A stretch of 64,000 bases of DNA from an uncultured Ferrovum sp. (GTDB lineage: Bacteria; Pseudomonadota; Gammaproteobacteria; Burkholderiales; Ferrovaceae), in contig CAIVUX010000019.1 of assembly GCA_903909215.1 (NCBI GenBank), forward strand, positions 20,729 to 84,728. The letters are read 5' to 3'. A program made the position numbers and the translations under genes. Within the stretch, counting starts at the first letter, position 1. Each line of letters starts with the position of its first letter. This document shows, piece after piece, positions 18,756 through 30,199 of this stretch. Under the pieces are notes generated by a model. It searched no databases. It saw only the letters and a program-made list of their open reading frames with translations, and was not told the DNA's origin.

Positions 18756-20637
18756 CATCCCCTCCATCATCTTTCACGCCTTTTACTCCCTTGCCCAGCA
18801 AGTAGAAGTCCAATACCTGACGCGCAATAGGGGCGGCAACAGAGGCCCCGTGGCCACCGTTTTCTACCAATACGGCCAGCGCAATGCGTGGCTTATCGGC
18901 AGGGGCAAACGCCACAAACAACGCATGATCGCGGTTGCGTTCTTGCGTGTGTGCTTCGTTATATTTCTCGCCTTGTTTAATGCCCACTACTTGCGCAGTG
19001 CCTGTTTTTCCGGCTATAGCATAAGTGGCGCCCGCGCCGGCTTGCGCGGCTGTGCCACCAGGCTTTAATACATCCACCATGGCATCGCGCACAAAATCCA
19101 TGTCTTCTTGGCGCAAGGGCAATGTGCGCACAGCCTCTAGTGGTGTGGTGCGCATAACGCCTGTAGCGCGCTCACGAATGGCGCGAACCAGGTGCGGGCG
19201 CATCATCACACCGTTATTGGCAAGAGTGGCCATGGCTTGTGCCAGTTGTAAGGGGGTGGCCAATACATAGCCTTGCCCAATTCCGCTGATCACGGTTTCG
19301 CCACCATACCAATCTTGATGGAAGCGCGCTTGCTTCCATTGGGGGGAAGGATACAGTCCGAGCGCTTCACCATCCATATCAATACCAGTTTTTTGCCCAA
19401 AGCCGAAAAGAGTAAAGAAATCATGCATGGCATCAATACCCATGTCATTGGCCAGACTGTAATAGTAAGTGTCGCAGGATTGAATAATGGACAGGTGCAT
19501 GTCTACCATGCCATGACCATGCTCACGCCAATCGCGGTAATGATGCGTACTACCAGGAAAAGCAAAGTAACCGGGATCAGAAATTTTGAAACTGGTGCTG
19601 CGTACCCCTGTGGTGAGGGCCGCCAAAGCCATTAATGGTTTAATGGTGGAGCCGGGTGGATATTGACCGCGCAGAGCGCGATTGTTAAGGGGTTTATCCG
19701 GCGAATTGTTGAGCGCATCCCAATTGCCTTGGTCAATGCCTTCCACAAACAAGTTGGGATCAAATCCAGGCAGGCTGACGAAGGCCAGTATTTCCCCAGT
19801 GGTAGGATCAATGGCCACCAAAGCGCCACGAAAATTTCCAAAAGCATGTTCGGCAGCGCGCTGCAAGGGGGCATCAATGGTTAGGAAGAGATCGTTGCCG
19901 GCCATGGGTTCAGTGCGCGCCAAAGAGCGCACACCATGGCCCCCTGCATCGGTTTCTACTTGCTCGGCCCCCGTAACACCATGCAGTTCCTGTTCGTAGC
20001 GCGCCTCAATGCCTTGCTTGCCGATGTGATTGGTACCGCGATACGCCGCACTTAAGTCATTGTCATCCAGACGGTCTTCATCGGCTTGTGTGATACGGCC
20101 AATGTAACCCACCAGATGAGAAGCGCTTTCGCCCAACGGATAGTTGCGTATGAGGCGCGCCTGAATTTCCATGCCGGGAAAACGAAAACGGTTAACAGAA
20201 AAACGCGCAATTTCTATTTCTGTTAAACGGCTTCTAATCGCCACCGGTGCAATACCATGGGTTTCGTTCATCAGCTTGTGAAACAGTTTGCGGTCCGTTG
20301 GGCTGATGGCGATTACCGAACCCAGTTCATCGATAACAGTGTCCACATCACCGCTTTGACTGGGTGTAATTTCTAAGGTGTATGTGGAATTATTTTCCGC
20401 CATCACCACGCCATTGCGGTCTAAAATTAAACCGCGATTAGGCACGATGGGCACAATACCAATGCGGTTGGCTTCAGCCAAGGTGTGGTAGTACTGATGT
20501 GAAACCACTTGTAGCCATACCAGACGCAACAGCAGTACGGTGCATAGAGCAACAATCAGAATACCCAACACCTTCACGCGTAGGCGAAATTGCCAACGCT
20601 CCTCTTGTGGGTTGCGCAAAGGCCGATACCGCTTCAT
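18742..20637 (-). CDS. mrdA: Penicillin-binding protein 2
   Basis: Elongation-specific transpeptidase that cross-links the glycan made by RodA. The 631-residue class B PBP has one N-terminal membrane helix (about 25-47), a dimerisation domain ('VPNRGLILDRNGVVMAEN') and the transpeptidase domain with motifs STIK (PPGSTIKPL, near 332), SCD (IIQSCDTYYY) and KTG (GKTGTAQ). All active-site motifs are intact. Its start overlaps mreD by four bases and its end overlaps rodA. Confidence 0.96.
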   Translation of the reverse strand: MKRYRPLRNPQEERWQFRLRVKVLGILIVALCTVLLLRLVWLQVVSHQYYHTLAEANRIGIVPIVPNRGLILDRNGVVMAENNSTYTLEITPSQSGDVDTVIDELGSVIAISPTDRKLFHKLMNETHGIAPVAIRSRLTEIEIARFSVNRFRFPGMEIQARLIRNYPLGESASHLVGYIGRITQADEDRLDDNDLSAAYRGTNHIGKQGIEARYEQELHGVTGAEQVETDAGGHGVRSLARTEPMAGNDLFLTIDAPLQRAAEHAFGNFRGALVAIDPTTGEILAFVSLPGFDPNLFVEGIDQGNWDALNNSPDKPLNNRALRGQYPPGSTIKPLMALAALTTGVRSTSFKISDPGYFAFPGSTHHYRDWREHGHGMVDMHLSIIQSCDTYYYSLANDMGIDAMHDFFTLFGFGQKTGIDMDGEALGLYPSPQWKQARFHQDWYGGETVISGIGQGYVLATPLQLAQAMATLANNGVMMRPHLVRAIRERATGVMRTTPLEAVRTLPLRQEDMDFVRDAMVDVLKPGGTAAQAGAGATYAIAGKTGTAQVVGIKQGEKYNEAHTQERNRDHALFVAFAPADKPRIALAVLVENGGHGASVAAPIARQVLDFYLLGKGVKGVKDDGGDDVND

Positions 20638-21155
20638 GTCACCTGAGACGAAGAATCATTGAGCAGCTGGCGCTCCAGTAAGTAGGGCAGTGCCAACCAC
20701 AGCAGCGCAGTAATGGGGCTTTGCAGCCACCACAGCCATAAGGGCAGAGGTTGATTCAATATCAACGCCACCACGGCGGTGACGATTTGGCTGGCCAACA
20801 GAATGGGAAAAATATGCGCAGCTTGATTGGCGGCGTAAAAAGACAAAATGCGTGGGCGGTACGTGCTGGCTAAGAAATAAACCACAGAGTAACCCAGCGC
20901 GTGGACGCCTAAGGTACTGCTGTCGCTTACGTCTGCCAAAATGCCAATTACAAAAGCGATCCAACCTCCCATAAGTTTGGGTTCGCGGATAGTCCAGTAA
21001 ACCAGCAGCAGTACCATAAACTCAGGGCGTAATAAAAGACCCCAGCCATGCCAAGGCAACATCATCAAAATAAAGCCTACTACAAAAGACAGCACCACAC
21101 CGCGCAAGCTGGCAGGCCGCCTTAAAACCTGTGACGCGTGCGGGGCGGCAATCAT
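20634..21155 (-). CDS. mreD: Rod shape-determining protein MreD
   Basis: Small integral membrane protein of the elongasome linking MreC with RodA/PBP2. The 173-residue protein has five or six hydrophobic helices and the typical 'WRPEFMVLLLVYW'-like stretch (here LLRPEFMVLLLVYWTIREP) followed by 'ADVSDSSTLGVHALGYS'. MreD is poorly conserved; the location between mreC and mrdA with ATGA overlaps on both sides makes the call secure. Confidence 0.92.
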   Translation of the reverse strand: MIAAPHASQVLRRPASLRGVVLSFVVGFILMMLPWHGWGLLLRPEFMVLLLVYWTIREPKLMGGWIAFVIGILADVSDSSTLGVHALGYSVVYFLASTYRPRILSFYAANQAAHIFPILLASQIVTAVVALILNQPLPLWLWWLQSPITALLWLALPYLLERQLLNDSSSQVT

Positions 21156-22072
21156 GGGCGCCCCTTAAGCTTTTTAAGAGCGCGCGCTGTGGGCGTTACT
21201 GCAGTGGCGTTATTCAGTCGATCAATATCCACCGCGAGGGGCTCTCTGGGGTCTAACACCAACACATAACGTGTGCTGGATACAGCGGCATTCGGCACGC
21301 AGGACACATGGGTAAAGGCAGAAGATTGATCGCGTTCTACAGTCATGAGTGTGGCCACCGACAGCCCTGCTGGGTAAATACCGTCTAAACCAGAAGTGAC
21401 CAGCGCATCGCCCACTTGCAGATCGGCCCCCACGGGAACGTAGGGTAAAGAGAGCGCGCCGTTTTCACCCGTGCCGTAAGCGATGGCGCGCAAACCATTG
21501 CGCAGCACCATTACCGGCAGCGCTTGGTTTTTATCGGTAATCAGCGTGACTTCGCTGCTTAGCGGGCTTACGCGCGTTACTTGCCCTACTAAGCCGGCCG
21601 TAGAAATAACCGGCGAACCGGGTTTTATATCTTCGCTCAAGCCACGGCCAATAATCATTTTTTGTACAAACGGATTGCGTGACATGCCAATGATTTCAGC
21701 CACGATTTGATGGGTGGAGTAGGGTGGGCGCATTTCCATTAAGGCGCGCAGATTGTTGAAATCTTGTTTGATGAATTGGCTTTGTTGCGCCAGATTGGCT
21801 TGCTGCATCAGTTGTAAACGCAGTGCGGCGTTTTCTTCGCGCAAGCCACGTTGAGATTCAAAAAGTTCTGACAGTTTCTGGGTTATATATCCGGGAATAT
21901 TGGCCACTTCCTGCAAAGGTTCAAGCAATATGGACACTGTGCTGCGCAGTGCATCCAACTGATGAAAACGGAAATCCACGGTGATGCAGGCAATTGCCAA
22001 GGCACAATAAAACACTTGGCGGGCCCACAGGGAAGGCCCTCGCGAAAACAGATTGGGCGCGCGTGTACTCAT
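21152..22072 (-). CDS. mreC: Rod shape-determining protein MreC
   Basis: Periplasmic elongasome scaffold that activates PBP2. The 306-residue protein has an N-terminal membrane helix (about 18-37), a coiled coil (about 65-100, rich in L, E and Q) and the two-lobed beta domain beginning 'AEIIGMSRNPF' with 'GLVGQVTRVSPLSSEVTLI'. Length is standard for a betaproteobacterium. It follows mreB by 50 bases. Confidence 0.94.
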   Translation of the reverse strand: MSTRAPNLFSRGPSLWARQVFYCALAIACITVDFRFHQLDALRSTVSILLEPLQEVANIPGYITQKLSELFESQRGLREENAALRLQLMQQANLAQQSQFIKQDFNNLRALMEMRPPYSTHQIVAEIIGMSRNPFVQKMIIGRGLSEDIKPGSPVISTAGLVGQVTRVSPLSSEVTLITDKNQALPVMVLRNGLRAIAYGTGENGALSLPYVPVGADLQVGDALVTSGLDGIYPAGLSVATLMTVERDQSSAFTHVSCVPNAAVSSTRYVLVLDPREPLAVDIDRLNNATAVTPTARALKKLKGRP

Positions 22073-22122
22073 GTTATTCAGGCGCCGAAGAGGTTAAGGG
22101 GTAAGCTAAGCGCGTGGTTGGG

Positions 22123-23199
<1,077 letters not shown>

Positions 23200-23248
23200 T
23201 CAATAATACGCTATTAATCTTGGCTAAGCCATATAAGGAGCTTTGCTT

Positions 23249-23536
23249 GTGAGTCTTTCCGACAGCGATTTAGCCCGTCTGGCACGCTTGGCCCGGCTTC
23301 GCCTAGACCCCGCTGCGGGGGATGCGCTGAAGAGCCAATTAACCGGCATTTTGCACCTGATTGAAGAATTGCAGGCAGTGGACACCCAGGGGATTGAACC
23401 TTTGGCCCAATCCCCGCATCTGCAACTGCGTCTGCGCGAAGATCGGGTCACTGAAACCGACCGCCGGGCGGATTTTCAAGCCATTGCCCCACAAGTGGAA
23501 AACGGGCTTTATTTGGTTCCGCGGGTTGTGGAATAA
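23249..23536 (+). CDS. gatC: Asp-tRNA(Asn)/Glu-tRNA(Gln) amidotransferase subunit C
   Basis: Small subunit that stabilises GatA and bridges GatA-GatB. The 95-residue protein has 'LARLARLRLDP' near the N-terminus and 'QGIEPLAQSP' in the middle, the GatC landmarks. AAGGAG ends eight bases before a GTG at 23249, which I take as the start; a TTG six bases earlier is less well placed. First gene of gatCAB. Confidence 0.93.
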   Translation: MSLSDSDLARLARLARLRLDPAAGDALKSQLTGILHLIEELQAVDTQGIEPLAQSPHLQLRLREDRVTETDRRADFQAIAPQVENGLYLVPRVVE

Positions 23537-23539
23537 GCC

Positions 23540-25006
23540 ATGAATTTAGCCCACACCTCCTTGCGTCAGCTGGCCGCCGCGTTGCGCGCCAAAACCCTCT
23601 CCAGTCGTGAGTTGGCGCAAAGCTACTTGGACCGTATTGCCCGCATGGACCCCCAACTTAACAGTTTCATTACGCTCGATGCACCACGCACCTTGGCCGC
23701 CGCCGATGCGGCTGATGTCCGTATTGCGCAGGGCGACACGGGCCCCCTGACCGGTATCCCCATAGCGCATAAAGATATTTTTTGCGCCAATGGGTGGCTC
23801 ACCACTTGCGGGTCAAAGATGCTGTCCAATTTTGTCGCGCCCTACGATGCCCATGTGATTGAACAATTTCACGCGGCGGGTTCCCCTCTATTGGGTAAAA
23901 CCAATATGGATGAATTTGCCATGGGCTCCAGCAACGAAACCTCATACTTTGGGCCCGTAAAAAACCCTTGGGATCTTGCCGCAGTACCCGGCGGCAGTTC
24001 CGGTGGCTCCGCTGCCGCGGTTGCTGCACGTTTAACCCCTGCAGCCACTGGCACGGATACGGGCGGCTCCATTCGCCAACCCGCCTCTCTTTGTGGGATT
24101 AGTGGCATTAAACCGACCTATGGGCGGGTGTCGCGCTATGGCATGATTGCCTACGCCTCAAGCCTGGATCAAGGCGGGGTGTTGGCCCCCAGCGCAGAAG
24201 ATTTGGCCTTGGTACTCAACACCATGGTGGGCTTTGATGCGCGCGACTCCACCTGCCTAGAGCGCCCCGCGGAAGACTTTACCGCAGGTCTGGATAAACC
24301 CTTGGCAGGTTTGCGCATTGGTTTGCCACGTGAATATTTTAGCGACGGCGTGAGCGCAGATGTGGCCAACGCCATTGAGGCCGCACTCAAAGAATACGAA
24401 CGCTTGGGCGCCACGCGGGTGGATATCAGTTTGCCCAACACCAAGCTATCGGTCCCGGTTTATTATGTATTGGCTCCCGCCGAAGCCTCCAGCAATCTAT
24501 CGCGTTTTGATGGGGTGCGTTATGGTTATCGCGCTAAAGATTATGGCGACCTTACGGACCTCTACGAGCGCTCACGCGCCGAAGGGTTTGGCCCAGAAGT
24601 GAAGCGACGCATTCTTACCGGCACCTATGTGTTGTCCAAGGGTTACTACGACGCCTATTATTTACAGGCGCAACGCGTGCGCCGTCTTATACTAGACGAT
24701 TTTCAACAAGCCTTTACGCGCTGCGATGTCATCATGGGGCCTTCATCCCCTACGGTCGCATTTAACATAGGCGAAAAAACCAGCGACCCCATTCAAATGT
24801 ATTTATCCGACATCTTTACCATTAGTGTGAACTTAGCCGGCTTACCCGGTCTGTCAATTCCAGTGGGGTTTGGCGCACAACAGCGCCCTGTAGGCTTGCA
24901 GTTGATTGGCGATTATTTTAGCGAAGCGCATTTGCTTAACATTGCGCATCAATATCAGCAGGCCACCGACTGGCATGCACAGTCTCCCGCTTTGGCGAAG
25001 GCATAG
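23540..25006 (+). CDS. gatA: Asp-tRNA(Asn)/Glu-tRNA(Gln) amidotransferase subunit A
   Basis: Glutaminase subunit that releases ammonia for amidation of mischarged Glu-tRNA(Gln) or Asp-tRNA(Asn). The 488-residue amidase-signature protein has the catalytic lysine in PIAHKDIF near 75-82 and the glycine/serine-rich core '[17 protein letters not shown]' with the cis-serine and nucleophile in '[14 protein letters not shown]'. Length is normal. It starts three bases after gatC. Confidence 0.96.
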   Translation: MNLAHTSLRQLAAALRAKTLSSRELAQSYLDRIARMDPQLNSFITLDAPRTLAAADAADVRIAQGDTGPLTGIPIAHKDIFCANGWLTTCGSKMLSNFVAPYDAHVIEQFHAAGSPLLGKTNMDEFAMGSSNETSYFGPVKNPWDLAAVPGGSSGGSAAAVAARLTPAATGTDTGGSIRQPASLCGISGIKPTYGRVSRYGMIAYASSLDQGGVLAPSAEDLALVLNTMVGFDARDSTCLERPAEDFTAGLDKPLAGLRIGLPREYFSDGVSADVANAIEAALKEYERLGATRVDISLPNTKLSVPVYYVLAPAEASSNLSRFDGVRYGYRAKDYGDLTDLYERSRAEGFGPEVKRRILTGTYVLSKGYYDAYYLQAQRVRRLILDDFQQAFTRCDVIMGPSSPTVAFNIGEKTSDPIQMYLSDIFTISVNLAGLPGLSIPVGFGAQQRPVGLQLIGDYFSEAHLLNIAHQYQQATDWHAQSPALAKA

Positions 25007-25016
25007 GAAAAGCGCC

Positions 25017-26492
25017 ATGGAATGGGAAACCGTCATCGGACTTGAAACGCATACCCAGTTGCGCACCCTGTCTAAAATATTTTCCGGCGCCTCAACGGCC
25101 TTTGGTGCACAGCCCAATGCGCAGGCCAGCGCCGTGGATATTGCCTTACCCGGTGTACTGCCCGTCATGAACCGCGCTGCCGTAGAACATGCCATTCGTT
25201 TTGGTTTGGCAGTGGGGGCCACCGTGGCAGCGCGCTCTATTTTTGCACGTAAAAATTATTTCTACCCCGACTTGCCCAAGGGTTACCAAATTAGTCAGTA
25301 CGAAATTCCGGTGGTGTTGGGTGGCGCCGTGCGCGTTACTCTAGAGGGTGTTGAGCGCAGCATTCAACTTACGCGCGCCCATTTGGAAGAAGACGCCGGC
25401 AAGTCATTGCATGAAGATTTTCATGGGTTATCGGGCATTGATTTAAACCGCGCCGGTACACCGCTTCTGGAAATCGTAACCGAGCCTGATATGCGCAGCG
25501 CTGCTGAAGCAGTGGCCTATGCCCGTGCCCTGCATCGTTTGGTGATGTGGATTGGCATTTGCGATGGCAACATGCAAGAAGGATCATTTCGCTGCGATGC
25601 CAATGTATCGGTGCGCCCACGCGGTCAAAAAGAATATGGCACCCGTTGCGAAATTAAAAATTTGAATTCTTTCCGATTCATGGAAAAAGCCATCGAGTTT
25701 GAAGTGCGTCGTCAGATTGCCCTGATTGAAGAGGGCGGTACAGTGGTGCAAGAAACGCGGCTTTATGATGCCGATCGCGATGAAACGCGACCCATGCGCT
25801 CTAAGGAAGACGCGCAGGATTACCGTTATTTCCCCGATCCTGATTTGCTGCCCTTGGTGATTGATGCGCAGTGGGTGGAACGGGTACGTGCCGCTTTGCC
25901 TGAATTGCCCGATGCTATGGCGCAACGTTTTCAATCTGTCTTAGGCTTGTCGGCGTATGACGCTGGTGTTATTACCGCCAGCCGCCCCCTGGCGCAATAT
26001 TTTGAGGCCTTGTTGCAAAATCCAAAATTGGGGTCAAGAGCTTCGGGGTCAGACCCCGAAGCGCTCTATCTTGATCCCAAACTCTGTGCCAACTGGCTGT
26101 GCGGTGAATTAAGCGCTGCCTTACATCGTGAAAATCTTGAAGTAGAGCACAGCCGTATTACTCCAGGCCAACTGTCAGGCTTGCTGGTTCGCATTCAGGA
26201 TGGCACCATCTCCGGTAAGACCGCCAAAGAGGTGTTTGAAGCGCTTTGGCAAGAGGGCGGAGAAGCCGATGCCATTATTGAAGCCAAAGGATTGCGGCAA
26301 ATTTCTGATGACGGGGCCTTAGAAAAAATCGTGGATCAGTTGATTGCCGAAAATGCGGTGCAGGTAGCCGAATACCGTTCGGGTAAAGACAAAGTGTTTG
26401 GCTTCTTTGTAGGCCGCGCCATGAAGGCCAGTGGCGGTCGCGCCAACCCCATTCAGCTTAATGACATCCTTAAAAAGAAATTGGCGCCCTGA
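25017..26492 (+). CDS. gatB: Asp-tRNA(Asn)/Glu-tRNA(Gln) amidotransferase subunit B, with repeat-encoded insert
   Basis: GatB activates and amidates the mischarged tRNA in the GatCAB complex. The 491-residue protein starts [15 protein letters not shown] and has the kinase-like cradle ('[19 protein letters not shown]', 'HLEEDAGKS', '[15 protein letters not shown]') and the C-terminal YqeY-like tail domain. The ATG at 25017 is preceded by AGGAAAAG. In the helical region near residues 335-352 the dispersed 13-bp palindrome lies in frame and encodes ASGSDPEA, inside an apparent extra loop between QNPKLGSR and LDPKLCANW. The reading frame is intact, so the protein is probably functional. Confidence 0.95.
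   Translation: MEWETVIGLETHTQLRTLSKIFSGASTAFGAQPNAQASAVDIALPGVLPVMNRAAVEHAIRFGLAVGATVAARSIFARKNYFYPDLPKGYQISQYEIPVVLGGAVRVTLEGVERSIQLTRAHLEEDAGKSLHEDFHGLSGIDLNRAGTPLLEIVTEPDMRSAAEAVAYARALHRLVMWIGICDGNMQEGSFRCDANVSVRPRGQKEYGTRCEIKNLNSFRFMEKAIEFEVRRQIALIEEGGTVVQETRLYDADRDETRPMRSKEDAQDYRYFPDPDLLPLVIDAQWVERVRAALPELPDAMAQRFQSVLGLSAYDAGVITASRPLAQYFEALLQNPKLGSRASGSDPEALYLDPKLCANWLCGELSAALHRENLEVEHSRITPGQLSGLLVRIQDGTISGKTAKEVFEALWQEGGEADAIIEAKGLRQISDDGALEKIVDQLIAENAVQVAEYRSGKDKVFGFFVGRAMKASGGRANPIQLNDILKKKLAP
26030..26057. repeat. GGGGTCAGACCCC palindrome inside gatB
   Basis: An exact copy at 26045-26057 is extended by complementary flanks (GCTTC before, GAAGC after) to an 11-bp-arm hairpin. A half copy GGGGTCA lies at 26030-26036. 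The element is in frame with gatB and does not introduce a stop. It is one of three loci where the family sits within coding sequence. Confidence 0.9.
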
Positions 26493-27634
26493 TGAATGCT
26501 AAGGCCCGCTCCGTGGGCGATGTAACCCCCCTCACTGCGCATTTTAATCAAGCGCTGGTCTTGTCATCAGGCGCTGAACTGCCCGAGTTTGATTTGGTAT
26601 ACGAAACCTACGGCACGCTCAACACCAATCGCTCTAACGCCATTCTGATTTGTCATGCACTCTCCGGCACGCATCATGTGGCCGGCACATATGGCGGAGA
26701 CGCGCGCACGGCGGGTTGGTGGAACAACATGGTGGGGCCGGGTAAGCCCGTGGATACCAATCGTTTTTTTGTGGTGGGGGTTAATAACTTAGGTGGGTGC
26801 AATGGCTCCACGGGCCCTGCCAGCATTAACGCGCGCACCGGCAAGCCCTATGGCGCCAGCTTCCCTTTTGTCACCGTGGAGGATTGGGTGCATGCGCAAG
26901 CGCGCTTAGCCGATCATTTGAACATCGACTGTTTTGCAGCCGTTATGGGCGGCAGTCTGGGGGCCATGCAAGCCCTGCAATGGGCGCTCACGTATCCCGC
27001 ACGCTTGCGTCATGCGGTGGTGATTGCCGCAGCGCCCAAACTGTCCGCACAAAATATTGGCTTTAATGAAGTGGCTCGCCAGGCTATTACCACTGATCCC
27101 GATTTTCATGGAGGGGATTATTACGCGCATGGCGTGATTCCTTTTCATGGACTGCGCTTGGCGCGCATGCTGGGGCACATTACGTATCTTAGTGACGACG
27201 CCATGATGGAAAAATTTGGCCGCGAGCTGTTGGCGGGCAAGCATAAATTTTCCCTGGAAGTGGAATTTGAAATTGAATCGTATTTGCGTTATCAAGGGGA
27301 TAAATTTACTGAACGCTTTGATGCCAACACTTACCTCATTATGACCAAGGCGTTGGATTACTTCGACCCTGCCGCCAGTAGCGCTGGAAATTTATCAGCG
27401 GCCATGGCCAAAACAAAAGCCGCTACGCTGGTGGTGTCTTTCACCACCGATTGGCGCTTTTCACCGGCACGTTCGAAAGAAATTGTTAAATCATTGCTCG
27501 ACAACGCCTTGCCGGTGACTTACGCCGAAATTGAATCCACTCAGGGGCATGATGCGTTCTTAATGGAAAATGAGCATTATTTTTCTGTGGTCAGAACCTA
27601 CCTTAACCGAGTGGCGCAAGAGGTAAACGCTTAA
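26492..27634 (+). CDS. metX: Homoserine O-acyltransferase MetX
   Basis: Acylates homoserine at the start of methionine synthesis. The 380-residue alpha/beta-hydrolase-fold enzyme has the nucleophile elbow [10 protein letters not shown] near 153 with serine, the substrate motif '[14 protein letters not shown]', and late aspartate/histidine in '[12 protein letters not shown]' and '[10 protein letters not shown]'. Acetyl- versus succinyl-CoA use cannot be read reliably from sequence; proteobacterial MetX next to metW often use succinyl-CoA. It overlaps gatB by one base and metW by one base. Confidence 0.95.
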   Translation: MNAKARSVGDVTPLTAHFNQALVLSSGAELPEFDLVYETYGTLNTNRSNAILICHALSGTHHVAGTYGGDARTAGWWNNMVGPGKPVDTNRFFVVGVNNLGGCNGSTGPASINARTGKPYGASFPFVTVEDWVHAQARLADHLNIDCFAAVMGGSLGAMQALQWALTYPARLRHAVVIAAAPKLSAQNIGFNEVARQAITTDPDFHGGDYYAHGVIPFHGLRLARMLGHITYLSDDAMMEKFGRELLAGKHKFSLEVEFEIESYLRYQGDKFTERFDANTYLIMTKALDYFDPAASSAGNLSAAMAKTKAATLVVSFTTDWRFSPARSKEIVKSLLDNALPVTYAEIESTQGHDAFLMENEHYFSVVRTYLNRVAQEVNA

Positions 27635-28209
27635 TGCGCGCCGACCTAAAAGCCATTTCAGAATTGGTGGCCCCGGGCACGCGTGTGTTGGATTTGGGTT
27701 GCGGTGATGGCGTGTTGCTGCGTCATTTGCAAGACAACTTGGGCGTGACGGGTTACGGCATTGAAATCGAACCCGCCGGCGTGGTGGCCTCTATCGGTAA
27801 TGGGATTAACGTGATTCAAATGAACTTAGAAGCGGGCCTTTCAGGTTTTGATGAACACTCATTCGATACCGTCATTTTGTCGCAAACGCTGCAAGCCATG
27901 AAACATACAGAGCCTCTGTTGCGCGATATGTTGCGCGTGGGGCGTGAATGTATCGTCACCTTCCCTAATTTTGGCTATTGGAAAAATCGTTTGCAGGTGC
28001 TGGCGGGGGTGATGCCCAAATCGTCAGATATGCCCTATGAGTGGTACAACACGCCCAACGTGCATCTGTGCACCCTGCATGATTTTGAAGCGCTCTGCCA
28101 GCGTGTTGGCGCGCGCGTATTGCAACGAATCGTCATCAGCAATGGAAAACCCATTCATGCGCTGCCTAATTTATTGGGCAGTTTGGCGGTCTATCGCGTT
28201 AGCGCTTAG
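27634..28209 (+). CDS. metW: Methionine biosynthesis protein MetW
   Basis: SAM-methyltransferase-like partner of MetX; it is required for homoserine acylation in several proteobacteria that carry the pair. The 191-residue protein shows motif I 'VLDLGCGDGVLLRHL' near 18-32, 'SFDTVILSQTLQAM' and 'NFGYWKNRLQVLAGV', which is characteristic of MetW. It is coupled to metX. Confidence 0.94.
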   Translation: MRADLKAISELVAPGTRVLDLGCGDGVLLRHLQDNLGVTGYGIEIEPAGVVASIGNGINVIQMNLEAGLSGFDEHSFDTVILSQTLQAMKHTEPLLRDMLRVGRECIVTFPNFGYWKNRLQVLAGVMPKSSDMPYEWYNTPNVHLCTLHDFEALCQRVGARVLQRIVISNGKPIHALPNLLGSLAVYRVSA

Positions 28210-28224
28210 AGGAAAATGAAAATA

Positions 28225-28254
28225 GGGGTCTGACCCCTATAGGGGTCAGACCCC
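28225..28254. repeat. GGGGTCWGACCCC palindrome, inverted pair (metW/ampG)
   Basis: GGGGTCTGACCCC (28225-28237) and GGGGTCAGACCCC (28242-28254) are separated by TATA. The pair lies between the convergent ends of metW and ampG, where it can fold into a 13-bp hairpin in either transcript and may end or stabilise both. A C-rich tract follows. Confidence 0.93.
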
Positions 28255-28266
28255 ACCCCCACCCCA

Positions 28267-29505
28267 TTAGAGCGCCAGCAGAAGCAACCGCAAGCGCCAC
28301 ACCAACCACACGCCGGGCAGTGAGGCGGCCACCGAAAACAAAAAGAATCCGCCCCAGCCCAACCCCGTTACCAATACCCCAGAGAGCGGACCCACATACA
28401 CGCGCCCCACAGCCGAGAGCGCTGAAAGCAAGGCGAATTGCGTAGCCGTAAAGCGCGGGTTGCACAGCGCCATGAGCAATGCGGTAAAGGCAGCCGTACC
28501 CATGCCCGAGGTAAAGTTTTCTAAAAACACACTCAGCACCATAAGGGATAGATTTTGTCCTTCTGTCGCCAGCAATGCGTAACCCAATGCAGCCAATCCT
28601 TGCAGCAGACCAAACCACAGCAATGCGTAATAAAGCCGCCAGCGCGTCATGACCAACCCCCCCACCAACGCGCCGCTTAAGGTGGCCAATAGCCCCACCC
28701 CTTTGTTTACTGTCCCCACTTCAACAATGCTAAACCCAACGCCTTTAATTAAAAAAGCAGTGGTCAGCGCTCCGGCAAAGGCGTCTCCCAATTTGTAGAG
28801 AACAATCAGGGCCAATAAGGGGCCAGCCTGGGAGCGCGATAGAAAATCCTTAAGGGGTAGCAACACCGCCTGCTTAAGCGTGGGGGGCGGTGCGCTGTGC
28901 ACGGTGGGTTCGGGGCCCAATAAGGTGGCCATAAGCCCCACGCCCATGAAGGCCGCCATCACCATGTAGGTAGTGGACCAACCCCAAACAGAAGCCATCA
29001 ATAGCGCCAACGCACCGGATACCAGCATGCCGATGCGATAGCCCAATACCGCCAACCCAGAGCCCAAACCGCGCTCATCAGCGAGCAGTAAGTCGGTGCG
29101 ATAAGCGTCAATTACAATATCTTGCGAGGCGGATAAAAAAGCCACGCCAATGGCCATCCAGGCCAACCATCCCACAGACCCTGTGGCGGATAAGGACCCT
29201 AGTGCCGCTACGCTGCCCATAAGAGCCAATTGCGTAACCAGCATCCAACCCCGACGACGCCCCAGAAAGGGCATTACAAAACGGTCCATGAAAGGAGACC
29301 ATAAAAACTTCCAGGTATAGGGAATGCCGGCTAAGGTAAACAGGCCGATGGTGCGAATATCCACATTTTCTGTGGCCATCCAAGCTTGCAGCGTGCTGCC
29401 CGTGAGGGCCAGCGGTAAACCCGACGAGAAACCCAATAGCAAGACCACGCCCAAACGACGGGAGAAGAAGGGGGTTAAGATAAGGCGCAGGCGGTCCATG
29501 AGCAT
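28267..29505 (-). CDS. ampG: AmpG-family muropeptide MFS transporter
   Basis: Inner-membrane permease importing GlcNAc-anhydroMurNAc peptides for peptidoglycan recycling. The 412-residue protein has about 12 membrane helices and the AmpG N-terminal pattern 'LLLGFSSGLPLALTGSTLQ' followed by 'IPYTWKFLWSPFMDRF'. I start at the ATG at 29505 (MLMDRLRLIL); a GTG at 29538 would add eleven residues. Substrate is inferred from the family. Divergent from pyrE. Confidence 0.88.
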   Translation of the reverse strand: MLMDRLRLILTPFFSRRLGVVLLLGFSSGLPLALTGSTLQAWMATENVDIRTIGLFTLAGIPYTWKFLWSPFMDRFVMPFLGRRRGWMLVTQLALMGSVAALGSLSATGSVGWLAWMAIGVAFLSASQDIVIDAYRTDLLLADERGLGSGLAVLGYRIGMLVSGALALLMASVWGWSTTYMVMAAFMGVGLMATLLGPEPTVHSAPPPTLKQAVLLPLKDFLSRSQAGPLLALIVLYKLGDAFAGALTTAFLIKGVGFSIVEVGTVNKGVGLLATLSGALVGGLVMTRWRLYYALLWFGLLQGLAALGYALLATEGQNLSLMVLSVFLENFTSGMGTAAFTALLMALCNPRFTATQFALLSALSAVGRVYVGPLSGVLVTGLGWGGFFLFSVAASLPGVWLVWRLRLLLLAL

Positions 29506-29548
29506 GCGATATGTTATCCTGATTCCGCACTGACTCACATCAGAGACT

Positions 29549-30199
29549 ATGGCCGACTTTCAAACGCGTTTTGTGGCATTCGCAGTTCAGCAACAGGTGA
29601 TTCGCTTCGGTGAGTTTAAAACCAAGGCTGGAAGGCTGAGTCCTTATTTTTTTAACGCCGGGCTATTTAGCACCGGTGCAGCCTTGCGTCAGCTCTCCAA
29701 GTTTTATGCCGATGCCATTGAGGCCACCGCGCCGTCCTTCGATTTTTTGTTTGGCCCAGCCTACAAGGGCATCCCGTTGGTAGCTGGTATTGCCATGGCC
29801 ATGGCAGAGCGCGGTCGCGACATTCCTTTTTGCTACAACCGCAAAGAAGCCAAAGATCATGGTGAAGGCGGTATGTTGGTGGGCGCCCCCCCTTTGGGTC
29901 GTGCGCTGATTGTGGACGATGTTATTTCGGCAGGAACCTCCGTGCGCGAGTCGGTGGCCTTATTAACATCCGTAGGGGCACAGCCGGTGGCGGTGGTCAC
30001 GGCCTTGGACCGGATGGAGCGCGGCAATGGCACGCTTTCTGCCACCCAAGAAGTGACAGCGCAATTCGGTATTCCGGTATTGAGTATTGCCAGCCTGAAT
30101 GACTTGATGCGTTTCTTGTCCGGGCATACTGAGTTGGCAGCGCATGCACAAGCGGTGGCGGCCTATCGAGAGCAGTATGGCGTGGATGCTATTGATTAA
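29549..30199 (+). CDS. pyrE: Orotate phosphoribosyltransferase
   Basis: Converts orotate and PRPP to orotidine monophosphate in pyrimidine synthesis. The 216-residue type I phosphoribosyltransferase has 'GPAYKGIPLV' near 69-78, 'FCYNRKEAKDHGEGG' and the PRPP motif IVDDVISAGTS at 121-131. Length is standard. Its 3' end overlaps the 3' end of ptsI on the other strand by 11 bases. Confidence 0.96.
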   Translation: MADFQTRFVAFAVQQQVIRFGEFKTKAGRLSPYFFNAGLFSTGAALRQLSKFYADAIEATAPSFDFLFGPAYKGIPLVAGIAMAMAERGRDIPFCYNRKEAKDHGEGGMLVGAPPLGRALIVDDVISAGTSVRESVALLTSVGAQPVAVVTALDRMERGNGTLSATQEVTAQFGIPVLSIASLNDLMRFLSGHTELAAHAQAVAAYREQYGVDAID

